Under the pieces are notes generated by a model. The model saw only the letters and a list, made by a program, of their open reading frames with translations. It was not told where the DNA came from and did no database searches. Position numbers and translations under genes: made by a program. Shown one piece after another: positions 17,826 through 27,973 of a stretch of 64,000 nucleotides of DNA. Each line of letters opens with the position of its first letter. Position 1 is the stretch's first letter. This DNA comes from Clostridium sardiniense. Its GTDB lineage: Bacteria > Bacillota > Clostridia > Clostridiales > Clostridiaceae. The stretch spans positions 146,408 through 210,407 of the forward strand of contig NZ_JAFBDA010000003.1 of assembly GCF_016907995.1 (NCBI RefSeq), given 5' to 3'.

Positions 17826-19703
17826 TTAATTTTGCTTATTTTCATCACCTTTAAAGTATTCTATTATACTTTCCGCAGCTTTATTGTTAATGCCTGGAAC
17901 ATCTAGTAACTCTTCCAAGCTTGCATTTTTCACCTTATCAACACTTCCAAATTTCATAAGAAGCTCTTTTCTTCTCTTAGCTCCAATATTCGGTATATCA
18001 TCTAATATTGAATGAAGTGTTCTTTTATCTCTAAGAGATCTATGATAGGTAATAGCGAATCTATGAACTTCATCTTGAATTCTTCTTATAAGCTGCATGA
18101 GATTTGAGCTTCTATTTATTATTAACTCTTCATTCTTATATATAATTCCTCTAGTTTGGTGCTTATCATCTTTTACAAGACCACAAACTGGAATCTCTAT
18201 ATCAAGCTTTCTTAGAACCTCTAATGCAATATTAACCTGTCCTTTTCCGCCATCCATCATTATAAGGTCTGGAAAATTTGAAAACTTTCCTTTTGAAAAT
18301 GTAAGTTGTCTCTCTTGTATCTCCTTAATCTCTTTTAATCCATGAGAGAACCTTCTCTCTAATATTTCTCTCATACTATCATAATCATTGGCACCTTTTA
18401 CAGTTTTTATTCTAAATCTTCTATAATCACTGTTTTTTGCTTTACCATCTTCAAAAACAATCATACTTCCAACAGAATCTACTCCCTGTATATTAGATAT
18501 ATCATAGGCTTCTATTCTACGTGGCATATCATCTAATGAAAGTAAATTTGCAAGTTCACTTAAGGAAATTCTATTTATTTCTTTTTCTTTTAATATCTTA
18601 TCCTTAAATTGTTCTAAGGTTATCTTAGCATTTTCCTTAACCATTTCTAGCATGCTCTTTTTTTCTCCCTTTTGAGGAGTCTTAATCCAAACTTTAGAGC
18701 CTCTCTTTATTGTTAATAACTCCTCTAGTACATCCCTATCCGAAACTTCTGGGCAATATATATTCTTTGCAACTTTAGCTACCCCACTATAAAAGTTAAC
18801 TATAAATTTAGCTAGAACCTCATTCGCTTCCTCTTCCGCGGTATTTTCTATCATAAAATGTTCTCTTCCTGTGATCTTTCCATCTCTTGAGAAGAATACT
18901 TGAATACAGCTATCTTTTTCATCACTATATATATTTATGAAATCTTCATCCTCATCTGTTACTTTAAACATCTTTTGTTTCTGAACTAATGCATCTATTG
19001 CTAAAATTTTATCTCTATAAGAAGCTGCCTTTTCAAACTCAAAATCTTCCGCTGCCTTCTCCATGTTCTTTTTAAGTTCACCAGTTACCTCTTTATCCTT
19101 GCCATTTAAAATATCTATAACTGAAGCAATCATCTTTCCATACTCTTCTTTAGATACATATCCACCACAAGGTCCGTTACACTTATTAATATGGAAATTC
19201 AAACATGGTCTTGTAAGTTCACCACCTTCTTTTATAGCTCTTTTACAAGTTCTAATAGGAAATACCTTTCTTATTAGATTTATTGTTTCATATACCGCCG
19301 CACCGTTTGTATATGGTCCAAAATATTTATTTCCATCCTTTGCAAAATTTCTTGTTACAAATACTCTAGGAAAGTCCTCATTTGCAGTTATCTTTATAAA
19401 AGGATAGAATTTATCATCCTTTAATGAAATATTATATTTAGGACTATACTTTTTTATTAAATTACACTCTAAAATTAAAGCTTCCATCTCAGAGTCTGTT
19501 ATTATATATTCAAATTCAGCTATATTCTTAACCATTGCTCTTACTTTCTCTGAATGATTCTTAGAATTTCTGAAATATTGTCTTACTCTATTTTTTAAAA
19601 CCTTAGCCTTACCAACATATATTACTTCTCCTAATGAATTTTTCATTAAGTAGACTCCAGGCTTATCAGGTAATATTTTTAATTGATATTCAAAATCGAA
19701 AAT
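17826..19703 (-). CDS. uvrC: Excinuclease ABC subunit C, apparent AUU start
   Basis: UvrC makes both incisions around DNA damage bound by UvrAB. The protein holds an N-terminal GIY-YIG nuclease, a UVR domain near residue 220, the RNase-H-like endonuclease domain (PRRIEAYDISNIQG, MMDGGKGQVN) and C-terminal helix-hairpin-helix motifs. The first ATG in frame (19646) would remove DFEYQLKILPDKPGVYL, which includes the GIY-motif tyrosine. The conserved N-terminus can be read back to an ATT codon at 19703, which lies 8 bases after a perfect AGGAGG; no ATG, GTG or TTG is in that place. I therefore infer an AUU start (625 aa). A single-base error or mutation of ATG is the alternative. Confidence 0.92.
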   Translation of the reverse strand: MFDFEYQLKILPDKPGVYLMKNSLGEVIYVGKAKVLKNRVRQYFRNSKNHSEKVRAMVKNIAEFEYIITDSEMEALILECNLIKKYSPKYNISLKDDKFYPFIKITANEDFPRVFVTRNFAKDGNKYFGPYTNGAAVYETINLIRKVFPIRTCKRAIKEGGELTRPCLNFHINKCNGPCGGYVSKEEYGKMIASVIDILNGKDKEVTGELKKNMEKAAEDFEFEKAASYRDKILAIDALVQKQKMFKVTDEDEDFINIYSDEKDSCIQVFFSRDGKITGREHFMIENTAEEEANEVLAKFIVNFYSGVAKVAKNIYCPEVSDRDVLEELLTIKRGSKVWIKTPQKGEKKSMLEMVKENAKITLEQFKDKILKEKEINRISLSELANLLSLDDMPRRIEAYDISNIQGVDSVGSMIVFEDGKAKNSDYRRFRIKTVKGANDYDSMREILERRFSHGLKEIKEIQERQLTFSKGKFSNFPDLIMMDGGKGQVNIALEVLRKLDIEIPVCGLVKDDKHQTRGIIYKNEELIINRSSNLMQLIRRIQDEVHRFAITYHRSLRDKRTLHSILDDIPNIGAKRRKELLMKFGSVDKVKNASLEELLDVPGINNKAAESIIEYFKGDENKQN

Positions 19704-19768
19704 TTTAACCCCCTCCTAATCTTTTGTTTAATTACATTTATATACTAATTATATCATCTAATGCAACT

Positions 19769-21256
19769 CTATTTCTTTCCTTTTTCTTCAAACTCTTTAA
19801 TCATAAAGTGCTTAAATATTTTAAAATATCCATATCCATTTTCTTTTGCTTTATACATAGCTATATCTGAATATCTAATAACAGATTTTATATCCTTATT
19901 ATCCTCTGGATATATACTAATTCCAACACTAACTTCTATATTATAGCTACTATCCTTTGATGAAAAATCTTTTTTAAATAGACTTATAATCTTATCACCA
20001 TATTTATGTACATCTTCCTTATTATCTTTTTCCTTTATTATTATAAATTCATCTCCGCCAACCCTAAAAATATTTGTCTTTGAATTTATTAAAGTAATTA
20101 ATCTATTTGATACTTCAAGTAGTAAATCATCTCCTACTTCATGACCTAATGTATCATTAATAATCTTAAATTTATTTATATCCATAAGTGCTACAATAAA
20201 TGTCTTATCACTTACTATTTCTATTTCATCTAAGTACTTCTTTAAACTTAATCTATTTTTAAGCCCTGTTAATGAATCTGTATACGCTTGCTTCTCTAGA
20301 AGCTTATTTAATTCTTCACTTCTATGTAAAACACACCTAAATCTATAAACCATTAATTCAAAGTCGCATATAAGCATATTGATTTCTTCTATACTACTTT
20401 TTGACCATTCAATGATTTCTCCTTGACTTAAATTATTAGGTGTATTTTCTATTATTGATAGTAGATTTCCTATATCTTTTATCAGTATTTTTTTTATGTA
20501 TTTAATTAAAACATATATAATTAATACTATAATTACTAAAAACTTAATTTTAATAATTTCTTCATCTAAGATTATCGATCTTTCTCTATTAATATCAAAA
20601 CTATAATCTATAGTTTGCATAATATTTATATTCAATTCCTTATATACATTTCTGCAAATCAATACAAAATCAAAAACAAATGGAATAACTATAGAAATAC
20701 ATACAATATGAAAAATAATATCTTTAGCTCTTATTGTATAATTTTTATTTTCTCCTGTAATAAAATTAATCGATACGTAAGTTATAACTATATCCGCAAT
20801 TAAAGCATTCATTAATCCGTTTAGAACAATATTTAGAATAATAAATTTTGATGATATATTTAGATTTATATATAATAGATTTAATCTTGATGATATAAAG
20901 ATCATTGATAGAAAGATTATCCAATAGGCTACATCTTTAAAAAACACTCTTTTCACTATACCTATTTTATTTAGAATTCCTATAAATATAATTTCAAATA
21001 CCATTAATAATTTATAAGTCTCAATATCTCCAGTAAAATAAGTAATTGTTAATATTGATATAATAACAATTCCAGTATATTTAAATCCATAAAGATTTAA
21101 TATGATAAGTAGTACACATGATAATATACTAATATTAATACCATAGATATTTAAATTTATTATATTTGATATAAATGCTAAAATACTTAATAAAATTATT
21201 AATATTATCTTTATTAAAGTGTTTTTTCCATTAAACTCTACCCTATTATTTATCAT
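19769..21256 (-). CDS. Membrane-bound diguanylate cyclase (GGDEF)
   Basis: The C-terminal about 165 residues form a GGDEF domain (YTDSLTGLKNRLSLKKYL, ALMDINKFKIINDTLGHEVGD, FRVGGDEFIIIKE), predicted to make cyclic di-GMP from two GTP. The N-terminal part has roughly eight hydrophobic segments in an MHYT/MASE-like arrangement, followed by a HAMP-like or helical linker. No RxxD inhibitory site is visible five residues before GGDEF, so product inhibition through that site is unlikely. The ATG at 21256 follows AGGG and is preferred over 21274. The signal sensed by the membrane part is unknown. Confidence 0.85.
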   Translation of the reverse strand: MINNRVEFNGKNTLIKIILIILLSILAFISNIINLNIYGINISILSCVLLIILNLYGFKYTGIVIISILTITYFTGDIETYKLLMVFEIIFIGILNKIGIVKRVFFKDVAYWIIFLSMIFISSRLNLLYINLNISSKFIILNIVLNGLMNALIADIVITYVSINFITGENKNYTIRAKDIIFHIVCISIVIPFVFDFVLICRNVYKELNINIMQTIDYSFDINRERSIILDEEIIKIKFLVIIVLIIYVLIKYIKKILIKDIGNLLSIIENTPNNLSQGEIIEWSKSSIEEINMLICDFELMVYRFRCVLHRSEELNKLLEKQAYTDSLTGLKNRLSLKKYLDEIEIVSDKTFIVALMDINKFKIINDTLGHEVGDDLLLEVSNRLITLINSKTNIFRVGGDEFIIIKEKDNKEDVHKYGDKIISLFKKDFSSKDSSYNIEVSVGISIYPEDNKDIKSVIRYSDIAMYKAKENGYGYFKIFKHFMIKEFEEKGKK

Positions 21257-21345
21257 AATAATCAATCCCTGCATAAAATACTTCTATTATAGTATTTGCA
21301 CTCTTAGTACTTTATATAAACTCAGATTAACTTTCTTTATAATAA

Positions 21346-21376
21346 AATAGGGATATCTTTAAAAGATATCCCTATT
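21346..21376 (-). terminator. Terminator after the penicillin-binding protein
   Basis: A perfect stem of 13 or more pairs (21346-21358 with 21364-21376) follows the PBP stop, with TTTATTATAAAG downstream on the minus strand. Confidence 0.65.
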
Positions 21377-21383
21377 ATAATAA

Positions 21384-22859
21384 CTACTTATTTAATTTTG
21401 CATTTATAACTTTTCCTGCAACATCTGCAGCTTTACCGGCTCCATATCCTCCATTTTCAACAATTACAGCAATTGCAATTTGAGGATCGTCAGCTGGTGC
21501 AAAACTTACAAACCATGAATGTGGTTTTAATGGATTACCATTTGCATCATTATGATCTGCTGTACCAGTTTTGGCTGCTGCATTAGTTCCTTTTAAGTAA
21601 CTCCATACACCATTTTTTATATTCTTTTCAACTAAGCCTTGCATATATCCTTTAATAGTATTAGCATCACTTTCACTCATAGCTTTGCTAAACTCTTTTG
21701 GCTTAATAGTTTCTACTACATTACCCTCTTGATCTAATACCTTACTTACAAGATCTGGTTGCATTATAACTCCCTTATTAGCTACAGCACATGTTACTAA
21801 CGCCATTTGCATTGGAGTAGCAAGTATTGAACTTTGCCCTATACCAGTCTGAGCTAATTGCCCTGGGTCAACCTCTTTAGGGAATGTACTTTGACTTATT
21901 GTAAATCCATTTGCTGGAACATTTTTATTAAACCCAAAAGCTTCTGAAGTTTTCATAAGTTTTTCATTGCCAAGATCCATTCCTAGAGTTCCAAATACTA
22001 CATTACTTGAAACTATAAATGCTTTTCTTAAATCTATATTTCCATAAGATGCACCTTCTGAATTACTCATAGTTCTTCCATCTTTAAATTTAATACTTCC
22101 AGTATCATTAAATGTTTTATTTTGAATTCCTGGTATGTTTTCAAGAGCACTTGTAGTTGTAACAATCTTAAATGTTGATCCTGGTGCATATTTTCCAACG
22201 GTAGCCCTATTTATTAACGGACTATTTTCAGCCTTTCCAGCATTAGCTTTATCCATTTCCTCTTTTAGATTATTTGGATTAAAACTTGGCTTAGATGCCA
22301 TTGCTAAAACTGCTCCTGTTTTAGGATCAAGTGCAACTACAGCACCTCTATTATTACCTAGTGCATCATACGCTATCTTTTGAAGGTTAGTATCTAAAGT
22401 TGTTACAACAGTGTTCCCAACTTTTGGTTTGTCTTCTCTAGTAAAGAAAGCATTCTTTAAATTTTCTATACTAGGATCACTTAATAATTTTTTAAATCCT
22501 ACTGACGCATTATTGCTTGTAGTTAGTTGCTTATCATAAGCAGCTTCAAGACCTGATTCTCCATATACATTACTAACATATCCTATTGGATGTGCATATA
22601 AAGAATTCATTTCATACTCTCTATTTTGAACATTATTCTTCCCTCTAACGCTCTTAGCTATTACTTTTCCACTACTATCTAATATTTCTCCTCTTAAGAC
22701 CTCATTTTTCTTAGCCCAAGCTCTTTGATTTCCTGACATTTCTGCAATCTTAGGAGCCTTAAATACTTGGAAATAAGCTATATATGAAATAAGAGCTACA
22801 AGGCAAAATAAAAATACAATCATTACTTTTTTTACACTATCTTTAATATCACCTTTCAT
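21384..22859 (-). CDS. Penicillin-binding protein, transpeptidase (PbpA/FtsI type)
   Basis: This class B penicillin-binding protein cross-links peptidoglycan. The 491-aa sequence has one N-terminal membrane span (about 12-32), a short non-catalytic domain, and the transpeptidase motifs STFK (about 228-231), SSN (284-286) and KTGT (430-433), all intact. It is shorter than classical PBP2 enzymes and lacks PASTA repeats, matching the PbpA subgroup that pairs with an adjacent FtsW/RodA protein. Only one base separates it from the ftsW/rodA stop codon, and its ribosome binding site lies in the end of that gene, implying coupled translation. Confidence 0.92.
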   Translation of the reverse strand: MKGDIKDSVKKVMIVFLFCLVALISYIAYFQVFKAPKIAEMSGNQRAWAKKNEVLRGEILDSSGKVIAKSVRGKNNVQNREYEMNSLYAHPIGYVSNVYGESGLEAAYDKQLTTSNNASVGFKKLLSDPSIENLKNAFFTREDKPKVGNTVVTTLDTNLQKIAYDALGNNRGAVVALDPKTGAVLAMASKPSFNPNNLKEEMDKANAGKAENSPLINRATVGKYAPGSTFKIVTTTSALENIPGIQNKTFNDTGSIKFKDGRTMSNSEGASYGNIDLRKAFIVSSNVVFGTLGMDLGNEKLMKTSEAFGFNKNVPANGFTISQSTFPKEVDPGQLAQTGIGQSSILATPMQMALVTCAVANKGVIMQPDLVSKVLDQEGNVVETIKPKEFSKAMSESDANTIKGYMQGLVEKNIKNGVWSYLKGTNAAAKTGTADHNDANGNPLKPHSWFVSFAPADDPQIAIAVIVENGGYGAGKAADVAGKVINAKLNK

Positions 22860-22860
22860 C

Positions 22861-24081
22861 CTAGCCCTCCTCTGAAATCTTCTGTAATATACCTAATGCA
22901 AAGAACATTGTAATCATTGATGAACCACCATAACTTATAAGTGGTAGTGCTATACCTGTTAAAGGAATTACTGCAAATATTCCTCCAATTATAACTAATA
23001 CCTGACAAACTAGCATAGCGCTAAATCCAACTGCATTAAGTTGAAGGAATTCATCATCTGTAACAAAGGCTGTTCTTATACATCTATAGAATAATAAGAA
23101 ATATACAATCATTATACCTATTCCAAAGATTATACCAAACTCTTCACATATTATTGCAAAAATATAATCTGTTGTATTTACTGGTACAAATCCTGGATAA
23201 CCTTGACCAAGTCCTGACCCAAACATTCCACCTGATGAAATTGAATAAAGCCCTTGAACTATTTGATAACCTTGATCTTGTGCATACTTCCAAGGATTTT
23301 GCCATATCTCAACTCTCTGTCTTACGTGTCCAAACATCTTAAATGCAGCGACTGAACCTATAGCTGAAAGTGCTAAACAACTAAGAATATATTTTAGTTT
23401 TCCTGTTGCAATATATAACATAGTTATTGATATTCCAAAGAATATTAAAGCTGAGCCTAAATCTCTTTGAAGCACCATACATCCTAAACTAAACATCACT
23501 ATTAATGCTGGCTGAATAAGATTTTTTATATTATTCTTAGAATTATCCCCTGACTTATATTCTCTAAGGGCTGATGATAGATATAATACTAGAGCTATCT
23601 TACCAAACTCTGACGGTTGGAAACTTACGGGTCCAATTATAACCCAGTTCTTTGCTCCATAGACTTCTGTACCAATTATAAGAGCCATTGGCATAAAGAT
23701 TATAATAGCTAACATATATAAGTTTTTATACTTAGCAAACTTTCTAAAGTCTGGAAATGCCTTTAATATTATCATATAAATAACTATACCTAATAAAAAC
23801 CATACAAGCTGTTTCTCTGCAACTTTAGGATTTATTCTATATAACATAGCTATCCCTATAACAACTAACACACATGAAAATGTAAGAATAAATTTATCAC
23901 CATCTGGATAGAACTTCCTTACAACAAAATGTGCAATAAAAATAACTACACATAATATTCCACCAAAATATAGTGCATTCTTGTCTATTGGATCTTTTAT
24001 GATAGCTAAATTTGTGAACAGAGCTATACATAGTAAATATGTTAAGACTAGCATTGTGGTTTCTTTCTTACCTTTAAACAT
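22861..24081 (-). CDS. FtsW/RodA/SpoVE-family peptidoglycan polymerase
   Basis: SEDS proteins polymerise glycan strands from lipid II and work with a cognate class B PBP. The 406-aa protein has about ten membrane spans and the family motifs: QPSEFGKIALVLYLS, LQRDLGSALIFFGI, QSLYSISSGG-like GLYSISSGGMFGSGLGQG, and PLTGIALPLISYGGSSM at the C-terminus. It lies between an FHA protein and a PBP in a tight three-gene operon (18 and 1 bases apart). Whether it serves elongation, division or sporulation cannot be told; the partner gene is the adjacent PBP. Confidence 0.93.
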   Translation of the reverse strand: MFKGKKETTMLVLTYLLCIALFTNLAIIKDPIDKNALYFGGILCVVIFIAHFVVRKFYPDGDKFILTFSCVLVVIGIAMLYRINPKVAEKQLVWFLLGIVIYMIILKAFPDFRKFAKYKNLYMLAIIIFMPMALIIGTEVYGAKNWVIIGPVSFQPSEFGKIALVLYLSSALREYKSGDNSKNNIKNLIQPALIVMFSLGCMVLQRDLGSALIFFGISITMLYIATGKLKYILSCLALSAIGSVAAFKMFGHVRQRVEIWQNPWKYAQDQGYQIVQGLYSISSGGMFGSGLGQGYPGFVPVNTTDYIFAIICEEFGIIFGIGIMIVYFLLFYRCIRTAFVTDDEFLQLNAVGFSAMLVCQVLVIIGGIFAVIPLTGIALPLISYGGSSMITMFFALGILQKISEEG

Positions 24082-24099
24082 TAAATCACCTCACGCCAT

Positions 24100-24576
24100 T
24101 TAAGACAGTACTTTAAATACTGCTGTTCCTATAGCTATTTGATCCTTTGTAAATAGCTTAACTCTTCCGCTTATCTTTTCACCATTTAAGAAAGTTCCAT
24201 TTGTACTTCCTAAATCTTCTAATATTAGCGCATTATTTTTTACCATTATTTTGGCATGATTACCTGATACATATTGATCTGATAACACTACTGTGTTATT
24301 ACCTCTTCTCCCTATTGTAGTTACATCCCTAATCGGTATTACCGAGCCTACCTTTAATGCCGTATTATCCCCTATTTCTATTATCTCTATCCCATGATGT
24401 CTTCGTTTTGAAGGAATAGGTCTTTTACTATTACTATTGCTTTTAGCATTAGTTGGTGTATTCCCTCCACTCTTAACATCTTTGGCCATTATTTTTAAGG
24501 CATAAATTATTATAAAGTATAATAGTACGATAAAAATTATTCCAAATACGACTGCAATAAATTTTGAAAAATCCAT
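24100..24576 (-). CDS. FHA-domain membrane protein
   Basis: The 158-aa protein has one N-terminal membrane span (FIAVVFGIIFIVLLYFIIIYAL split by the count, residues 5-27), a Ser/Asn/Arg-rich linker and a C-terminal forkhead-associated domain (VTTIGRRGNNTVVLSDQYVS, then GNHAKI and LEDLGSTNGTFLNG), which binds phosphothreonine peptides. The Arg, Ser and His-Ala-Lys residues of the phosphopeptide pocket are present. The ATG at 24576 after GAGGTGAAAAG is preferred over the in-frame start at 24621. It heads the operon with FtsW/RodA and PBP, so a Ser/Thr kinase probably tunes this wall-synthesis module, but no kinase is encoded in the window. Confidence 0.9.
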   Translation of the reverse strand: MDFSKFIAVVFGIIFIVLLYFIIIYALKIMAKDVKSGGNTPTNAKSNSNSKRPIPSKRRHHGIEIIEIGDNTALKVGSVIPIRDVTTIGRRGNNTVVLSDQYVSGNHAKIMVKNNALILEDLGSTNGTFLNGEKISGRVKLFTKDQIAIGTAVFKVLS

Positions 24577-24669
24577 CTTTTCACCTCGAAAAATTACTTT
24601 ATCTTTTTGATTATACACCAAAATAATATTAAATTCCTACATTTATATTACAATTATTGCTTGTATGAG

Positions 24670-24716
24670 TAATTAACTAGCTTTCTTAGTAAACTTTTCT
24701 AAAAGCTAGTTAATTA
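24670..24716. repeat. Inverted repeat downstream of uvrA
   Basis: A perfect 15-bp inverted repeat (24670-24684 with 24702-24716) surrounds a 17-base loop 25 bases past the uvrA stop. There is no good U-tract on the minus strand, so it is only a possible terminator. Confidence 0.45.
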
Positions 24717-24741
24717 ATTTATAATATTTTGTTTTCTTTGT

Positions 24742-27567
24742 TTACTTTAATATTTTACGTAGATAATATCCAGTATATGAATCCTTTATTTCACATATTT
24801 TTTCCGGTGTTCCTGTACCTATAATTGTACCACCTTTATCTCCACCTTCTGGGCCTAAATCTATGATATAATCAGCACACTTTATCATATCTAAATTATG
24901 TTCTATTACTACAACTGAATTACCAGCATCCACTAATCTTTGTAATATTTGAACAAGTCTATTTACATCATCTATATGAAGTCCTGTTGTTGGCTCATCT
25001 AAGATATACAATGTTTTACCTGTACTTCTCTTTGAAAGCTCAAATGCAAGCTTTATTCTTTGAGCCTCACCACCTGATAACTGAGTTGATGGTTGACCTA
25101 ATCTTATATATCCAAGCCCTACATCATAAAGTGTTTGAAGCTTATTTTTAATTCTTGGTATATGTTCAAAGAATTCTAAAGCCTCTTCTACTGTCATATT
25201 TAAAATATCATCTATATTTTTACCTTTATACTTAACTTCTAATGTTTCTCTGTTGTATCTTTTTCCCTTACAAACTTCACATGGAACATATACATCTGAT
25301 AAGAATTGCATTTCTATCTTTATTATTCCATCTCCAGAACACGCCTCACATCTTCCACCTTTAACATTAAAACTAAATCTTCCCGGCTTATATCCTCTCA
25401 TTTTAGCTTCTGGTGTTTGTGAGAATAATTCTCTTATTATATCAAATGTTCCAGTGTATGTTGCTGGATTTGATCTTGGAGTTCTTCCAATTGGACTTTG
25501 ATCTATATCGATTATCTTATCAATATTTTCATATCCTTTAATTTCCTTATGAGCTCCAACCGGATTTTTACTTTTATTTACTAATTTATTTAATCCTTTA
25601 TAAAGAATTTCATTTACTAAAGTACTCTTTCCAGATCCAGATACTCCTGTAACCATAGTAAGCATTCCAAGCGGAAAATCTACTGTAACATTTTTTAAAT
25701 TATTTTCCTTTGCTTTAGAAACAGTAATCTTATTTCCATTTCCTTTTCTTCTTTCACTTGGAACTTCTATTTTCTTCTCTCCAGTTAAGTACTGTGCAGT
25801 TATGGATTCCTTACATTTTTTAATTTCTTCCATTGGACCTGCTGCAACAATATTTCCACCATGCTCACCTGCCCCTGGTCCAATATCAACAACATAATCA
25901 GCTTCTCTTATAGTATCTTCATCATGTTCTACGACTATAACAGTATTACCTACATCTCTTAAATGTTTTAATGTCTTAATTAATCTATCATTATCTCTTT
26001 GATGAAGTCCGATACTAGGTTCATCTAAAATATATAAAACCCCCATAAGTGCAGAACCTATTTGAGTTGCAAGTCTTATTCTTTGAGATTCCCCACCAGA
26101 TAAAGTTCCTGAACTTCTTGATAGATTTAAATAATCTAATCCTACATTCACTAAGAACTCTAATCTACTTACTATCTCTTTTACTATTTGCTCGCTTATT
26201 ATTTTATTCTTTTCTGAGAATTCAACACTATTTATAAAATCTAACTCTTCTTGTATTGAAAGCTCAGTAAATTCATAAATATTTTTATCTCCAACAGTTA
26301 CAGCAAGAGCTTCTTTATTAAGTCTTGCACCTTTACACTTAGGACAGTGCTTATTACTCATATATTGTTCTATTTCACCTTTTATAAGATCAGAGTTAGT
26401 TTCTCTATATCTTCTTTGAAGAGCATTGATTTCGCCTTCCCATACTGAATTATAGGTAGCTCTGACTCCTTCTTTTACGTAATCTACTTTTAATCTCTTT
26501 CCTTCTGTTCCATATAAAAGTACTTTTACTATATCTTTTGGCAAATCCTTTATTGGAGTGTTTAAATCAAAGTCATATTCTTTGCTTAATGCTTTCAGGA
26601 ATGAGAATGTCCATGAATCATCTTTTAGTCTTCCTTCACCCCAACAAGCAATTGCACCTTCCATAATACTTAAATCTTTATTTGGAATAACTAAATCTTC
26701 ATCGATCTCTATTAATGTTCCAAGACCATCACAATAGTCACACTTACCAAATGGTGAGTTAAATGAGAACATTCTTGGTGCTAATTCTTCTATACTTATT
26801 CCACAATCAGGACATGAGAATTTTTCGCTATATAAAGTATCTTCTCCACCTATTTCATTTATTATAATTAAGCCTTCTCCTAGCTTTAAACCAGTTTCTA
26901 TAGAGTCTGTAAGTCTTCCTTCTATACCTTCTTTAATAACTAACCTATCTACTACTGCTTCTATACTATGTTTTTTGTTCTTTTCAAGCTTTATATCTTC
27001 CTCAGTAAGGTCATATATTTCTCCATCTATTCTTGCTCTAACAAAACCGTTCTTTTTGATATTTTCTAATATCTTTTCATGAGTTCCTTTTCTACCTCTT
27101 ACAACTGGAGCTAGAATTTGTATCTTTGTTCTCTCTTCAAGTTCCATTACTTTATCTATAATTTGATCTACTGATTGTTGACTTATTACCTTTCCGCATT
27201 TAGGACAATGTGGTATTCCTACTCTAGCATAAAGAAGTCTTAAATAATCATATATTTCTGTTATTGTACCCACAGTAGACCTTGGATTCTTACTTGTTGT
27301 TTTTTGATCTATTGAAATCGCTGGAGATAATCCTTCTATATATTCAACATCAGGCTTGTTCATTTGACCAAGGAACTGTCTTGCATATGCTGATAATGAT
27401 TCAACGTATCTTCTTTGTCCTTCAGCATAAAGAGTATCAAATGCTAATGATGATTTACCTGAACCTGAAAGTCCAGTAAATACTACTAACTTATCTCTTG
27501 GTATTTCTAAGCTAACATTCTTTAAATTATGTACTTTAGCTCCTTTTATTATGATTTTATCCTTCAT
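24742..27567 (-). CDS. uvrA: Excinuclease ABC subunit A
   Basis: UvrA is the ATPase that finds bulky DNA damage and loads UvrB. The 941-aa protein contains two ABC modules: Walker [15 protein letters not shown] near residue 31 and [15 protein letters not shown] near 640, signature [12 protein letters not shown] and [12 protein letters not shown], and two zinc-binding cysteine sets (CPDCG...CDYC in the first half and CEACSGDG...CEVCKG in the second). Length is standard. The promoter carries an SOS box (see separate entry). Unlike Bacillus, uvrA is separated from uvrB by about 5.5 kb of other genes. Confidence 0.98.
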   Translation of the reverse strand: MKDKIIIKGAKVHNLKNVSLEIPRDKLVVFTGLSGSGKSSLAFDTLYAEGQRRYVESLSAYARQFLGQMNKPDVEYIEGLSPAISIDQKTTSKNPRSTVGTITEIYDYLRLLYARVGIPHCPKCGKVISQQSVDQIIDKVMELEERTKIQILAPVVRGRKGTHEKILENIKKNGFVRARIDGEIYDLTEEDIKLEKNKKHSIEAVVDRLVIKEGIEGRLTDSIETGLKLGEGLIIINEIGGEDTLYSEKFSCPDCGISIEELAPRMFSFNSPFGKCDYCDGLGTLIEIDEDLVIPNKDLSIMEGAIACWGEGRLKDDSWTFSFLKALSKEYDFDLNTPIKDLPKDIVKVLLYGTEGKRLKVDYVKEGVRATYNSVWEGEINALQRRYRETNSDLIKGEIEQYMSNKHCPKCKGARLNKEALAVTVGDKNIYEFTELSIQEELDFINSVEFSEKNKIISEQIVKEIVSRLEFLVNVGLDYLNLSRSSGTLSGGESQRIRLATQIGSALMGVLYILDEPSIGLHQRDNDRLIKTLKHLRDVGNTVIVVEHDEDTIREADYVVDIGPGAGEHGGNIVAAGPMEEIKKCKESITAQYLTGEKKIEVPSERRKGNGNKITVSKAKENNLKNVTVDFPLGMLTMVTGVSGSGKSTLVNEILYKGLNKLVNKSKNPVGAHKEIKGYENIDKIIDIDQSPIGRTPRSNPATYTGTFDIIRELFSQTPEAKMRGYKPGRFSFNVKGGRCEACSGDGIIKIEMQFLSDVYVPCEVCKGKRYNRETLEVKYKGKNIDDILNMTVEEALEFFEHIPRIKNKLQTLYDVGLGYIRLGQPSTQLSGGEAQRIKLAFELSKRSTGKTLYILDEPTTGLHIDDVNRLVQILQRLVDAGNSVVVIEHNLDMIKCADYIIDLGPEGGDKGGTIIGTGTPEKICEIKDSYTGYYLRKILK

Positions 27568-27630
27568 ATTATTGTTACCTCTCTTTTAACTTATAGCTTT
27601 ATTTTAGACTTATATTTACTAATTAATTCT

Positions 27631-27682
27631 CGAACATAAGTTCCCATAAGTTAATTTTAAATTTATCTCATCTTATTGTCAA
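27631..27682 (-). promoter_or_regulatory. uvrA promoter with LexA (SOS) box
   Basis: TTGACA (27682-27677), a 17-base spacer and TAAAAT (27659-27654) form a near-consensus promoter. Directly downstream lies GAACATAAGTTC (27632-27643, flanked by C and C), a GAAC-N4-GTTC dyad matching the Gram-positive LexA box. Its place over the start of transcription fits repression by LexA. Confidence 0.7.
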
Positions 27683-27931
27683 TTATATCACTTGTCTTTC
27701 CTATTATTAAGTAACAAGTAGGATTACTAAGTAATTTTTAAGAATTGTTAAAATTATAATAAATTCTCTCATATTTAGAAGGTGTGTAGCTTAAAGGTAT
27801 AGCCATTTATACGCTGCCTATATGAATTATAATACTATTTTAGTTTCTTTTTTATTTTCTTATTTAAGTAATGCTACATTCCATATAGATACTTTATTCC
27901 CATTAAACCACCTATATATTTTGATTATTAT
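27683..27931. other. Intergenic region upstream of uvrA
   Basis: About 250 AT-rich bases. The longest minus-strand frame of note is only 22 codons (MAIPLSYTPSKYERIYYNF...), too short to support. Nothing else was recognised. Confidence 0.5.
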
Positions 27932-27968
27932 AAAAAAGAAAGATTAGATTTCTCTAATCTTTCTTTTT
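27932..27968 (-). terminator. Intrinsic terminator after the C_GCAxxG_C_C gene
   Basis: A stem of about 14-16 pairs (27933-27948 with 27953-27967) flanked by A and T tracts. Confidence 0.8.
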
Positions 27969-27973
27969 ATGTA

